This document shows, one piece after another, positions 33,094 through 42,760 of a stretch of 64,000 bases of DNA. The translations under genes and the position numbers were made by a program. The stretch's first letter is position 1, and each line of letters begins with the position of its first letter. The notes beneath the pieces are model-generated. The model had not been told where the DNA came from, did no database searches, and saw nothing but the letters and a program-made list of their open reading frames with translations. The stretch comes from Ruminococcus sp. UBA1394 (GTDB lineage: Bacteria > Bacillota > Clostridia > Oscillospirales > Ruminococcaceae): assembly GCA_002305725.1 (NCBI GenBank), contig DBQM01000015.1:1-64000 (forward strand), given 5' to 3'.

Positions 33094-34221
33094 CTACTTT
33101 TTAAGTTTTTCTAACTCCTCAATTACTGCGTAAATCCTGTCATTTGTGTCTCTGACAGCAAGTTCAGCCGCATTTACTGACATGGAATCAAGCTTATGCC
33201 TGTTTTCGTAAAGGTCCTTTACTGTTTTTATCATAAGTTCATTTGTGACGTTTTTCTGCTCAATTACAATAGCCGCTCCGGCTTTTCCGAGTACATTTGC
33301 ATTATGGAACTGGTGATTTCCTGCAACTATCGGTGACGGTATCAGAATCGACGCTTTTCCGGCTGCCTCAAGCTCTGCAAGCGTTGACGCTCCGGCACGG
33401 CATATAACTAAGTCAGCCGCCGCAAGACAGGTGTCCATATCGTTTATATATTCTGTGATACGCAGACGGTTGCTTTTCATTGGTATGCCTTTTTTAGTCA
33501 TTGCCGACGGAAAAGTATCCTTGCCCATTCCACCGTAGCCATGAATATGGTTTATTTTCAGACCGTTTCTGGTGTGCCATTCAATGACAGCATTCATAGT
33601 ATCATTTATGCACCCAGCACCCAGACTGCCGCCAAAGGACAGTATACACATTTCATCATCAAAGCCAAGCTCACGTCTTGCCTGCGCCTTGGATTTTGAT
33701 GCAATACCGTTTCTAACCGGAAGTCCGGTTATGGTATAATTAACGATGTTGTCCATATAGTCAAGGGCTTCCTTAACGGTAAGCATTACCTTGTCTACCT
33801 CTTTGGCAAGAATCTTGTTGGTAACGCCAGGATAGGCATTCTGTTCGTGGATTGCCGTTGCAACACCCATTTTTGCAGCCATTCTGATAACTGGCCCGCT
33901 GACATATCCGCCTGTACCGATTGCAATATCCGGCTGAAATTCTTTGATTATCTGCTTTGCTCTCGGTCCGGACGTTGCAAGATAGCAGAGTGCCTGAACA
34001 TTTCTCTTTATATTTTTAAGCGTCAGCTTACGCTGAAAACCTGCTACCTTAATCGGCGCAAATTTATATCCTGCCTGCGGAATAAGTCTTGCCTCCATAC
34101 CGTTCGGAGTTCCGGCAAAGAGAAATTCCGTATCAGGCCTGTGTTCTTTTATAATTGAGGCTATTGCAAGGGCAGGATTGATGTGTCCGCCTGTACCGCC
34201 TCCGGCAAGTAAAACCTTCAT
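33094..34221 (-). CDS. murG: Lipid II synthase MurG
   Basis: Membrane-associated glycosyltransferase that adds GlcNAc to lipid I to form lipid II. 375 residues, normal length, with the glycine-rich LLAGGGTGGHINPALAIA motif, IGTGGYVSGPV, HEQNAYPGVTNK, LSFGGSLGAG, and the donor-binding ICRAGASTLAELEAAGKASI region. Follows ftsW by 20 bp. Confidence 0.97.
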   Translation of the reverse strand: MKVLLAGGGTGGHINPALAIASIIKEHRPDTEFLFAGTPNGMEARLIPQAGYKFAPIKVAGFQRKLTLKNIKRNVQALCYLATSGPRAKQIIKEFQPDIAIGTGGYVSGPVIRMAAKMGVATAIHEQNAYPGVTNKILAKEVDKVMLTVKEALDYMDNIVNYTITGLPVRNGIASKSKAQARRELGFDDEMCILSFGGSLGAGCINDTMNAVIEWHTRNGLKINHIHGYGGMGKDTFPSAMTKKGIPMKSNRLRITEYINDMDTCLAAADLVICRAGASTLAELEAAGKASILIPSPIVAGNHQFHNANVLGKAGAAIVIEQKNVTNELMIKTVKDLYENRHKLDSMSVNAAELAVRDTNDRIYAVIEELEKLKK

Positions 34222-34241
34222 AAAACCAATATCCTTTCAAA

Positions 34242-35459
34242 TCAAGTTTCCATTGACGCCTGTCTTGAAACATTGAGTATAACTCCCATTTCTGCAAGCT
34301 GCATTATAAGAGCCGTACCGCCGTAGCTGAAAAACGGCAGACTGATACCTGTGTTAGGAATCAGATTGCTTACAACGGCAATATTCAGAAATGCCTGTAT
34401 TCCGATCTGAACTGTAATACCAATAGTCAGCAGCATACCGAATTTATCGTTTGCCTTGGACGCAATAAAAAATCCTCTTATTACAAGAAGTGCAAAAAGC
34501 AGAATTATTGTTACTGCTCCTACAAATCCCAGTTCCTCGCAGACAATTGCAAAAACGAAGTCGTTCTGGGTTTCCGGCAGGTACATGAATTTCTGTCTTG
34601 ATTCGCCAAGACCAAGTCCGAAAGGTCCACCCGAACCAATTGCAATCAGTGACTGACAGGTCTGCCATGTTGCGTCATTTGCATCGGAAAACGGGTCAAG
34701 CCATGACTGGAATCGTTTTGAAAAGTAAGTAAAACCCTCCTCCCCCTGGCTCTTTATAAATACAAGCAGAGCAAGTCCTGCCACGCCAACTGCAATGAGT
34801 ATTCCTATGTGTTTCCAGCGTACTCCGCCCACAAACATAAGTGAAACAGCAACTGCGCAGATAAGAACAGTACATGAAAGGTGGGGCTGGTTCATGAGAA
34901 TTAAAACCACCGCTCCGAGCAGTACTGCAAACGGAACTATACCCACAAAAAATTTATTCATTTTATTATAATTCTGCACTATCAGATAAGAAAAGAGAAT
35001 AATTATCGCAAATTTCATTAGCTCTGACGGCTGAAATTCAATTCCCAGATTAAGCCATCTTGTAGCACCATTGTGGGTAATACCAAGAGGTGTAAAGACC
35101 AGTATCAGCATAATGAAACACATTACATAAAGTCCTATTGCTATTTTCGGACTGCTGAAATGATGATAGTCAAAATATGAGAAAAACAGAAGTGCAACAA
35201 GTCCAATTCCAGCCATTACAGTTTGCTTGACCGCATAGCCTGTTCCGCTTTCGCCGCCGCTTTCGTTGAGCGCCCATGCATAACTGGCAGAAAACATCAT
35301 TACAATTCCGATTACAAGAAGAGTCATTACAATAAGAAAAAATGTCAAATCCATTACTCCTCTTGAAAACAAAGGATTGATTTTTCGTTTTGCTTTTTTT
35401 CTTGCCGGATTTGCTCCGCTCTGTATTGCAGACGCACCGACGCCGTAGTTTCCAGACAA
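34242..35459 (-). CDS. ftsW: SEDS-family septal peptidoglycan polymerase FtsW
   Basis: Polytopic glycosyltransferase that polymerises lipid II together with a class B PBP. 405 residues, about ten membrane segments after a ~35-residue basic cytoplasmic tail. SEDS signatures: WLNLGIEFQPSELMKFAII, the QSWLDPFSDANDATWQ loop, GESRQKFMYLPETQNDFVFA, and FFSYGGTALIMQLAEMGVIL. The start is TTG at 35459 with AAGGAGG upstream; no ATG fits. It pairs naturally with the PASTA PBP upstream in the same cluster. Confidence 0.95.
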   Translation of the reverse strand: MSGNYGVGASAIQSGANPARKKAKRKINPLFSRGVMDLTFFLIVMTLLVIGIVMMFSASYAWALNESGGESGTGYAVKQTVMAGIGLVALLFFSYFDYHHFSSPKIAIGLYVMCFIMLILVFTPLGITHNGATRWLNLGIEFQPSELMKFAIIILFSYLIVQNYNKMNKFFVGIVPFAVLLGAVVLILMNQPHLSCTVLICAVAVSLMFVGGVRWKHIGILIAVGVAGLALLVFIKSQGEEGFTYFSKRFQSWLDPFSDANDATWQTCQSLIAIGSGGPFGLGLGESRQKFMYLPETQNDFVFAIVCEELGFVGAVTIILLFALLVIRGFFIASKANDKFGMLLTIGITVQIGIQAFLNIAVVSNLIPNTGISLPFFSYGGTALIMQLAEMGVILNVSRQASMET

Positions 35460-35475
35460 AATCTAATCCTCCTTT

Positions 35476-36522
35476 TTACATAACCGATATAACTCCTAAA
35501 ACGGAAAAAACAATTGCTGCCAGCGAGAATGTTATAACGATTTTATACTCGCTGAATCCGCACATTTCAAAGTGATGATGAATAGGCGACATCTTGAAAA
35601 TTCTCTTTCCCTTGCCCTTTTCACCTGTCTTTTTATAATGCTGTCTTGCAGTGAACTTGAAATATGAAACCTGGATAACAACTGACAGTGCCTCAAGAAT
35701 ATAGACAAGTCCCACTACAACTATCATAAGGTGCTGGTGAGTTGTAAGTCCGACTGCTACAAATGCACCGCCGAGATACATTGAACCGGTATCTCCCATA
35801 AAGCATTTAGCCGGATGGAGATTCCAGATAAGAAATCCCAGACAGCCTCCTGCAACGGCTGACGCATAAATTGAGATTTCGTAAGATTTAAGTATGCCGC
35901 ATATCGACGACATTGCAAGCATGGTGATAAATGTTACTGAGCCGCAGAGTCCGTCAACACCGTCTGTAAGGTTAACTGCGTTTGATACATAGATTATGAA
36001 AAGTATCATTATCGGATAATAGAAAATTCCGAAATCAATGTCAAAGAAGATAAAGTCTATTTTTGTGGACTTGTCACCTAAAGCGTAAAGCATTGCTAAA
36101 AATGCGGCTGCAAGTACAAACTGCATAATCATTTTCTGCTTTGGGTTCAGTCCGAGATTCTGCTTTTTGACCGCTTTGATATAATCATCAAGAAAGCCTA
36201 TTCCGGAAAACAGTACTGAAAAAATAATGCAGGAAAGAAGTCTTATGGCATTGTTTCCGGCGGTCTTTTCAGTAAGGTCAATCATGCTGTCAGACTTGAA
36301 AAGCAGATATCCCACAATTGTTGCGACCACGCTGCTGATTATAAACATGAAACCGCCCATAATCGGCGTACCCTGCTTTGATTTATGCCATGCCGGACCT
36401 ATTTCAAGAATTGTCTGTCCAAAATGGATTTTTTTAAGAAACGGAATTAAAACTATACCAATGAGTGCCGCAAGTACAAAGGATAATAAAGCGACTGCGA
36501 CAGTTATCCAATATGACATCAT
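35476..36522 (-). CDS. mraY: Phospho-N-acetylmuramoyl-pentapeptide transferase
   Basis: Membrane enzyme attaching phospho-MurNAc-pentapeptide to undecaprenyl phosphate to give lipid I. 348 residues, ten hydrophobic segments, with KQGTPIMGGFMF, FLDDYIKAVKKQNLGL, NAVNLTDGVDGL (catalytic Asp region), and KMSPIHHHFE. The ATG overlaps the murF stop; two adjacent ATGs (36522 and 36519) are possible behind one GGAGGG site. Confidence 0.97.
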   Translation of the reverse strand: MMSYWITVAVALLSFVLAALIGIVLIPFLKKIHFGQTILEIGPAWHKSKQGTPIMGGFMFIISSVVATIVGYLLFKSDSMIDLTEKTAGNNAIRLLSCIIFSVLFSGIGFLDDYIKAVKKQNLGLNPKQKMIMQFVLAAAFLAMLYALGDKSTKIDFIFFDIDFGIFYYPIMILFIIYVSNAVNLTDGVDGLCGSVTFITMLAMSSICGILKSYEISIYASAVAGGCLGFLIWNLHPAKCFMGDTGSMYLGGAFVAVGLTTHQHLMIVVVGLVYILEALSVVIQVSYFKFTARQHYKKTGEKGKGKRIFKMSPIHHHFEMCGFSEYKIVITFSLAAIVFSVLGVISVM

Positions 36523-37874
36523 TCACCCTCCTTATCAAACAGGCTGTCTATTACCTCTTCAAGCTTCATACCACGGCTTGCCTTAAAAAGTATCACATCG
36601 CCGTCTTTTATGTATGACCTTATAGATTCTGTAAGCTGTTGTTTGTTATCCGTAAACTCGCTGTCGATACCGCTTTTCTTTGCGATATATTCAGAGTCCT
36701 TGCCGTAGCAGAAAAGCATATCCGGATTTGCCTCGTGAACATACTCGCCCACAAGACTATGCAGCTTTTCGGACGCCTCGCCAAGTTCCAGCATATCCCC
36801 TAAAACAGCGATTTTTCTGCCCTGCGTTTTCATTCCTGCAAGTACGCCAAGGGACGCTTTCATGGAATCGGGACTTGCATTGTAACAGTCGATAATAACG
36901 GTAACTCTGCCCTTTTTAACGATATTCTGGCGCATTCCGTCCGGCTGGTACTTTTTAAGAGCTGAAACTATTTCAGTTTCGCTCATTCCTGCAATTGTAC
37001 CCACGCAGAAAGCAGCAAGTGCGTTTAAAACGTTGTGTCTGCCTGCGCACGGTATCTCAGCTTTACAGCTTTTGCCGCTGTAATTTACGGTAAATGCAGT
37101 AACGCCGTCTGCTTCCTCTATGTCAGTTCCTCTGAAATCACAGTTTTCGTTGTCAATGCCGAAAAGGTAAACCGGACGCTGAGCCGAAGGCTTATCCTTT
37201 AACGGCGCAAGGTGTGAGTCGTCGCCGTTTACAGCAAGTGGTGCATTTTCAGCCATACCGTCAAGTATCTCAAGCTTTGCCTGCAGAATACCCTCCTGTG
37301 TTTTCAGATTTTCAATATGTGAAAAGCCGATATTTGTAATAACACCGATAGTCGGTGCAGCTGTTTTTGAAAGTCTTGATATCTCGCCGAAATCAGACAT
37401 TCCCATTTCAATAACTGCCGCCTCGTGAGTGCTGTCCATTGTAAACAGCGTTTTTGGAAGTCCTATTTCATTGTTAAGGTTACCCTTGGTTTTAAGGCAG
37501 TGAAACCTTTCGGACAGTACAAGTGCAATCATTTCCTTTGTGGTAGTTTTTCCGACACTTCCGGTAACGCCCACAAGAACAGGAGAAAACTTTCTTCTGT
37601 AATATGCTGCAAGGTCAAGGTATGCCCTTCTTGTATTTTCAACGACTACGCAAGAGCAGCCTTCTATTTCCTTTTCGGACAATGCCGCCGCAGCTCCCGA
37701 TTCGATAGCTTTCGGGATAAAATCATGACCGTCAAATCTCTCGCCCTTTATAGCAACGAACAGACAGCCCTCCGGCAGATTTCTTGTATCAGTCGATATT
37801 TCAGTAATTTCCATTTCTGCCGGACATGACGCTCCCAGTGTACCGGCAATTTCAGATAATAATAATTTTTCCAT
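36519..37874 (-). CDS. murF: UDP-MurNAc-tripeptide-D-Ala-D-Ala ligase
   Basis: Cytoplasmic ATP-dependent ligase adding D-Ala-D-Ala to the nucleotide tripeptide. 451 residues with DTRNLPEGCLFVAIKG near the start, P-loop GVTGSVGKTTTKEMI, the FTMDSTHEAAVIEMGMS segment, and DCYNASPDSMKASL. It shares one base with the murE stop (TGATG) and overlaps mraY, so all three are translationally coupled. Confidence 0.97.
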   Translation of the reverse strand: MEKLLLSEIAGTLGASCPAEMEITEISTDTRNLPEGCLFVAIKGERFDGHDFIPKAIESGAAAALSEKEIEGCSCVVVENTRRAYLDLAAYYRRKFSPVLVGVTGSVGKTTTKEMIALVLSERFHCLKTKGNLNNEIGLPKTLFTMDSTHEAAVIEMGMSDFGEISRLSKTAAPTIGVITNIGFSHIENLKTQEGILQAKLEILDGMAENAPLAVNGDDSHLAPLKDKPSAQRPVYLFGIDNENCDFRGTDIEEADGVTAFTVNYSGKSCKAEIPCAGRHNVLNALAAFCVGTIAGMSETEIVSALKKYQPDGMRQNIVKKGRVTVIIDCYNASPDSMKASLGVLAGMKTQGRKIAVLGDMLELGEASEKLHSLVGEYVHEANPDMLFCYGKDSEYIAKKSGIDSEFTDNKQQLTESIRSYIKDGDVILFKASRGMKLEEVIDSLFDKEGE

Positions 37875-39310
37875 CAGTCAATCAGTTTCAGTCCCTCTGA
37901 AACTATCTCTCTTTCATCAAAATGTATATGCTCGTTTCCGGACAGCACCTGATAATCCTCATGTCCCTTTCCGGCAAGCACGATTATATCGCCTTTTTCC
38001 GCAATTTTCAGCGAATGATAAATCGCCTCTGTTCTGTCAACCACAACATCAAAGGGTATTTCCTTTCCGGTAAGTCCTGCAAGGATATCGTCAATGATAG
38101 CCTCCGGAATCTCGTCTCTCGGATTATCAGAGGTGATGATAAGCCTGTCAGCATACTTAGCCGCCGCCATTGCCATAAGCGGACGCTTTTTTGAATCCCT
38201 GTTTCCGCCGCAGCCGAAAAGGCATATAAGTCTGCCCTCAGTGTATTCTCTTACGCTTGAAAGAATATTTTCAATTGCGTCGGGAGTATGGGCATAGTCG
38301 CATATAACAGTAAAATCTCTGCCGGTAGGTATTATCTCACATCTGCCCTTAACGCCCTTGTATTTGCCCACAGCTTTAAGAATATCAGCAATTTCCAGTC
38401 CAAGCTTGACGCAAACGCTCATAGCCGCCATTACGTTGAACACATTGAACATACCTATCATTTTTGTAACAACGTGCTCTGACTGATTTCCGCAGTGGTA
38501 ATCAAACTCTGTACCGTTTGCCTTTATACTAACATTATCGGCATAGAAATCCGCTTTATTCCCTACTCCGCAGGTATATTTACGGCAGTTTATTTCGTCA
38601 TAAAGACGTTTGCCGTATTCATCATCAGTATTGATTATGACATCATCACACTCGTCAAACATCATTTTCTTTGCCTGATAGTAGTTTTCCATAGTCTTAT
38701 GGTAATCAAGATGGTCCTGGGTCAGATTTGTAAATACGCCCACTTTAAAATGTGTAGGACCGATTCTGTACTGCACAAGACCGAATGATGAAACCTCCAT
38801 AACTGCATATTTGCAGCCTGCCTTTACCATTTTATCAAGCAGTGCCATATAATCAAACGCCATAGGAGTTGTGTTGTCAGTATGGACAGCCTCGTCGCCT
38901 ATTTCATTTCTGATAGTTCCGATAAGACCGGTTTTTATACCGCAGGACATCAGAATATTTTTTATAACATTTGTTATTGTGGTTTTGCCGTTTGTACCGG
39001 TAACGCCGATTATATCAAGCTTTTTTTCCGGATGGTCAAACCATGCCGCACAAAGCTCGCCGTAAAATTTTCTTGAATTTTCAGTTATTATCTGCCTGTC
39101 GCCAAGTCCTAAGTCATGCTCGGTTACAACAAGTGCCGCTCCTTTTTCAAGCATTTTTTCCGCAGCGCTGTGTCCGTCAAAGGACGCACCCTTTACGCAC
39201 ACAAATATACAGTCCTTTTCAACCTTTGAGGTATTATCGGTAATACCGCTTATTTCGATATCGTCCAGCGCCGTTTCGGCTATTCCTTCAATCAGCTTAT
39301 AAAGTTTCAT
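37874..39310 (-). CDS. murE: UDP-MurNAc-tripeptide synthetase, meso-DAP type
   Basis: Adds the third peptide residue. 478 residues, P-loop GVTGTNGKTTITNVI, and a C-terminal SDNPRDE motif, which in this family marks enzymes using meso-diaminopimelate (L-lysine enzymes have a different motif). The cell wall should therefore be DAP-type, in keeping with the asd-dapA-dapB operon in this window. Located 66 bp after the PBP gene and overlapping murF by one base. Confidence 0.96.
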   Translation of the reverse strand: MKLYKLIEGIAETALDDIEISGITDNTSKVEKDCIFVCVKGASFDGHSAAEKMLEKGAALVVTEHDLGLGDRQIITENSRKFYGELCAAWFDHPEKKLDIIGVTGTNGKTTITNVIKNILMSCGIKTGLIGTIRNEIGDEAVHTDNTTPMAFDYMALLDKMVKAGCKYAVMEVSSFGLVQYRIGPTHFKVGVFTNLTQDHLDYHKTMENYYQAKKMMFDECDDVIINTDDEYGKRLYDEINCRKYTCGVGNKADFYADNVSIKANGTEFDYHCGNQSEHVVTKMIGMFNVFNVMAAMSVCVKLGLEIADILKAVGKYKGVKGRCEIIPTGRDFTVICDYAHTPDAIENILSSVREYTEGRLICLFGCGGNRDSKKRPLMAMAAAKYADRLIITSDNPRDEIPEAIIDDILAGLTGKEIPFDVVVDRTEAIYHSLKIAEKGDIIVLAGKGHEDYQVLSGNEHIHFDEREIVSEGLKLID

Positions 39311-39376
39311 TTATTTCCACCGCCTGTAAAATTAATCTTCTTATATCATGTAATCTGTATCATGTAATCTGTTATA

Positions 39377-41752
39377 TCAGCCCGACTGGTCGTTTACACC
39401 AAAGGTCAGTTCGATTACCGTACCCTTTGCGACCTTGCTTCCTGCCGCAACAGACTGCGACATTACCACAGCTGAACTTGAATCAGTTGACGCTCCGCCG
39501 GCTATCATATTAAGTCCGGCAGTTGTAAGGAGATAATTTGCGTCAGAAAGTGAATAACCTGTCAGGTCAGGCACTTCTGCCTCCTCCTGTGTATAGTTTT
39601 TCTGTGTATACAGAATAACTGTTCCGCCCTGTGCAACAGTACTTCCCGAAATTGGCATCTGACCGCACACAGTATCTCCTTCGCCGACAACCTGATATGT
39701 AAGTCCCTTTGCGTCAAGCGCCTGCTTTGCCTCTTCAACGGATTTGTCTTCAACAAACGGCACCTGTACGTCCATATTCTTCGCCTCTTCGTCGGTGTAT
39801 TCCGGATAGTATCCAAGGTACGGGAGAATCTCCTCCATAACCTTTCTTGAACACGGAACGGCAATTTTACTTCCGTAATATTCTCCGGACATCGGTTCGT
39901 CAGCCATGATAAGCATAATAATTTCCGGATCATCTGCCGGAGCAAAGCAGCAGTATGACGCAACATATCTCATCGGGTCTTCGTCAGTACCTGCATATTC
40001 ATCAAGCTTTTCGGAAGTACCGCTCTTTCCGCCTACATGATAGCCCTTGATGTATGCGCCGTTGCCGACAGCAACCTGTTCAAGGGTTTCGCACATGGTT
40101 TTGGAGGTTTCCTCTGAGATGACCTGACGCTTTACTGTTCTCTCATTTGTAAGTACAACATTTCCGTCATTATCCACTATTTTGCTTACAACATAAGGTG
40201 TGACAAGATTTCCGCCGTTTATTACAGCAGCATATGCCGTAATCATCTCAATAGGCGTTACCTTATTCGTCTGACCGAATGAGCATGACGCCAGTTCGAC
40301 AGGTCCCATGCCGTCAAGTCCCTGATAGATACTTGTTGATTCAGCCGGAAGGTCAATACCGGTTTTTTCTGTCAGACCGTATGCCTTGAAATAATCAAAG
40401 AATTTATCTGCCCCAAGTCTTCTTCCTATTTCGATAAAGGCAGGGTTGCATGAATTTGTTATAGCCTCAAAGAATGACTGTGTTCCGTGACCGGAGGTTT
40501 TCCAGCAATGAATAGGCTGTGTGCCCTCATAAACCGTAACCGCACCAGTACATTCAAAAGTATCACTTGTTTTTATTGCATTTTCTTCAAGTGCTGCTGA
40601 GCTTGTTACAACTTTAAAAACTGAACCCGGTATATAAAGCTCTGTAATCGCTTTGTTTTTCCACTGCTGCTCTCTTGCCGCAACATAAGCGTCGGTATAC
40701 TGCTGTTCTGTCAGCTTATCAAGCCATGCTTTGGCATTATCCTTTTTTATAACCTCATTTTTATCTATATCCAGAAATCCCATATCCTGAGCAGTCTGAG
40801 CAATCTGCAGATCGTCAACATCTGACGGATTGTTCAGATCAAATCCCGGAGCAGTTGCCATAGCTAAAATTGCACCGGTCTTGGCGTTCATAATAATTCC
40901 GCAGGCTCTGTCCTCAATTTCAAACTGGCTTACTATTTCCTCAAGGTTTTTTTCAAGGGAATACTGGAGTGTTCTGTCGATTGTAAGATAAAGCGAGTTG
41001 CCGTCCTGTGCCTCATAGGTTTTGGAGTATCTGTATGGCATCTCATTTCCGTTTGCATCCTTTGCGGATATTACCTTGCCGTCGATTCCGGAAAGGTATT
41101 CATCATACTGATATTCCAGACCATACTGTCCGTCGCCGTCAGCATTAGTAAATCCTATAACAGATGCTGCAAGCTCATCCTGAGGATAATATCTTTTTGT
41201 ATCCTCTTCTATCTGGATAGAGTTTATGTCATTCTCATCCATAAAAGCAATAATGTTGTCCGCAGCCGGTTTCTCAACCTGTGTTTTCAGTACCTGATAC
41301 TGCGAATCCTTATTCATTGCCTCTTCAATTTTTTTTACATCAATTTCAAGCTGTTCGGCAAGGTACTCTATAACATCATTCTGTACTTCCTCTGCCGTTC
41401 TGATTACAGTCCCGGCAGGCAGCTCGCCTTTTGCAATCTGTTTCTGCTGTGCCTTTACTGCCTCATCCTTTTTGGCAATTTCGCTGCGGAACAGGTCCGG
41501 GTCCATAAATACCTTGTAAACAGTTGCACTCTGCGCAAGTATAACACCGTTTGTATCATATATTGCACCACGGTTGGCTGAAATTGAAATAGCACCAAAG
41601 TGGTCGGCATTGGCTTTATCCTGATAAAACTTATTATCCAGCACTGAAAGCTTAAAAAGTTTTACAATTATTGCAGCCGCAAAAACGAGAATAGTAGCCA
41701 GAAGGAACCAGTTGGTTCGCATTTTCATCTGAATTGTGGGTTTATCTGCCAT
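39377..41752 (-). CDS. Class B penicillin-binding protein with PASTA domains (FtsI/SpoVD type)
   Basis: Septal or sporulation transpeptidase, about 791 residues. Membrane anchor at ~14-35, an N-terminal dimerisation region (RGAIYDTNGVILA), and the transpeptidase domain with SVFK 377-380, SCN 434-436, and KSG 576-578 (GGKSGTSEK, KSG replacing KTG). Two C-terminal PASTA domains follow (~660-790; VPFVEDKSVEEAKQALDAKG, VPDLTGYSLSDANYLLTTAG) that usually bind peptidoglycan. Start at 41752 because GGAGG lies six bases upstream. In dcw clusters this position holds FtsI or its sporulation paralogue SpoVD; only one PBP occurs in this cluster. Confidence 0.93.
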   Translation of the reverse strand: MADKPTIQMKMRTNWFLLATILVFAAAIIVKLFKLSVLDNKFYQDKANADHFGAISISANRGAIYDTNGVILAQSATVYKVFMDPDLFRSEIAKKDEAVKAQQKQIAKGELPAGTVIRTAEEVQNDVIEYLAEQLEIDVKKIEEAMNKDSQYQVLKTQVEKPAADNIIAFMDENDINSIQIEEDTKRYYPQDELAASVIGFTNADGDGQYGLEYQYDEYLSGIDGKVISAKDANGNEMPYRYSKTYEAQDGNSLYLTIDRTLQYSLEKNLEEIVSQFEIEDRACGIIMNAKTGAILAMATAPGFDLNNPSDVDDLQIAQTAQDMGFLDIDKNEVIKKDNAKAWLDKLTEQQYTDAYVAAREQQWKNKAITELYIPGSVFKVVTSSAALEENAIKTSDTFECTGAVTVYEGTQPIHCWKTSGHGTQSFFEAITNSCNPAFIEIGRRLGADKFFDYFKAYGLTEKTGIDLPAESTSIYQGLDGMGPVELASCSFGQTNKVTPIEMITAYAAVINGGNLVTPYVVSKIVDNDGNVVLTNERTVKRQVISEETSKTMCETLEQVAVGNGAYIKGYHVGGKSGTSEKLDEYAGTDEDPMRYVASYCCFAPADDPEIIMLIMADEPMSGEYYGSKIAVPCSRKVMEEILPYLGYYPEYTDEEAKNMDVQVPFVEDKSVEEAKQALDAKGLTYQVVGEGDTVCGQMPISGSTVAQGGTVILYTQKNYTQEEAEVPDLTGYSLSDANYLLTTAGLNMIAGGASTDSSSAVVMSQSVAAGSKVAKGTVIELTFGVNDQSG

Positions 41753-42222
41753 AAGGTCCTCCATAAAATATTAAATTGTTCCCCAGATCAAAGTCTGCCC
41801 GAATCCCTGCTCTGCCAGACCCGGCAGTACACAGTATTCCTGCAGTTTTACACTCTGAAATTTTCCCTGCACCTTTATGAAAAGGTTTAATCCGGAAACA
41901 ATAATACAAAATAAGGCAGGGATAAACTCCTTCTCCCTGCCCTGGCAAATGTCATAATTGTTTTCATGATTAAGCATACAAAAGCAATATGCTTAATTAT
42001 AAAAGCAAGAACATCCAATTACTTGATTTGTAATTTTTTTACCGATAAACGGCACAGATCATATTATTTAAAAGGAATCTGCGGCACACAGATACTTGCA
42101 GACGTATCCTCTGTGCCGAAGCTCCTGTTTCCGTACACCCGTTTTTTTGTTCTCCGTTTATTACTGTTCCGGCAGTTTCTCTTTTTTTATATACTGCCTT
42201 TTTTCTATTTAATAATATTGCT
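41753..42222 (-). other. 470-bp structured non-coding gap inside the dcw cluster
   Basis: Between ftsL and the PBP gene, in a cluster where most other junctions overlap or are under 70 bp. It contains at least three hairpins: GGCAGGG...CCCTGCC (41915-41941), followed on the minus strand by TTATTTT like a terminator; a perfect 10-bp stem ATTAAGCATA/TATGCTTAAT (41969-41997); and a long imperfect stem GGCACA.CAGATAC/GTATC..TGTGCC (42083-42120). Short open frames here have no ribosome sites and no family likeness. It may hold an attenuator plus a second promoter, or a small RNA. Confidence 0.5.
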
Positions 42223-42750
42223 TTACCCGAAGATATATTCCACAAGCTTGTCAAATTTATCTTTTATCCTGACAAAAATGTTTTTATCTTCTCCGGGGAT
42301 TTCCACTACATCGTCAGTCTGCGTTTCAACATACTCAATCTGAGTATTATTAAGCTTTTGCAGTCCTAATACCTTAACTGCATATTCCTCAACATTCTTC
42401 AGCGTCATCTTGCTCTCAAGCTCTGACTGCAAGCGTACATTCTCGCTTTGCACGCTTTCAAGATTACGCTCTGCGCTTGAAATCTGACGGTAAATTTTAC
42501 TTGTTTCAACTTTGCCCGAAATGACAACGAAACATATTGAAAATACAGAGAGTGCAAGAAGAAACACCTTTGAAGCTGAGCCTCTTTTAGGAGGAATCTT
42601 TTTCATGGTGATATTGGATGCCCGCCTGTCCTCCGGACGTTCCTCAGGGGGCTGAGGTCTGTAAACCGGCTCATTATAACGATAATCTCGGTTGGGTTGA
42701 TGGGCACGATTATGCTGAAAATATTCATAAGCTGAGTTATCTGCTGCCAT
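42223..42750 (-). CDS. ftsL: FtsL-like septum formation protein
   Basis: 175 residues: a long polar N-terminus rich in Pro, Arg and Tyr (~60 residues), one membrane segment (~62-82, VFLLALSVFSICFVVISGKV), then a coiled coil (~85-120, SSAERNLESVQSENVRLQSE) ending with an AVKVLGLQKL segment typical of FtsL/DivIC family members. It bridges FtsQ and FtsW/PBP in the divisome. Assignment rests on topology and on position after rsmH, since FtsL sequences diverge widely. Confidence 0.82.
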   Translation of the reverse strand: MAADNSAYEYFQHNRAHQPNRDYRYNEPVYRPQPPEERPEDRRASNITMKKIPPKRGSASKVFLLALSVFSICFVVISGKVETSKIYRQISSAERNLESVQSENVRLQSELESKMTLKNVEEYAVKVLGLQKLNNTQIEYVETQTDDVVEIPGEDKNIFVRIKDKFDKLVEYIFG

Positions 42751-42760
42751 AGCAAAGCAC

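Noticed and set aside
41771..42254. Short minus-strand frames of 68-71 codons in the ftsL-PBP gap
   Set aside because: They overlap one another and the hairpins, lack ribosome sites and show no domain-like pattern; the gap is better read as non-coding.
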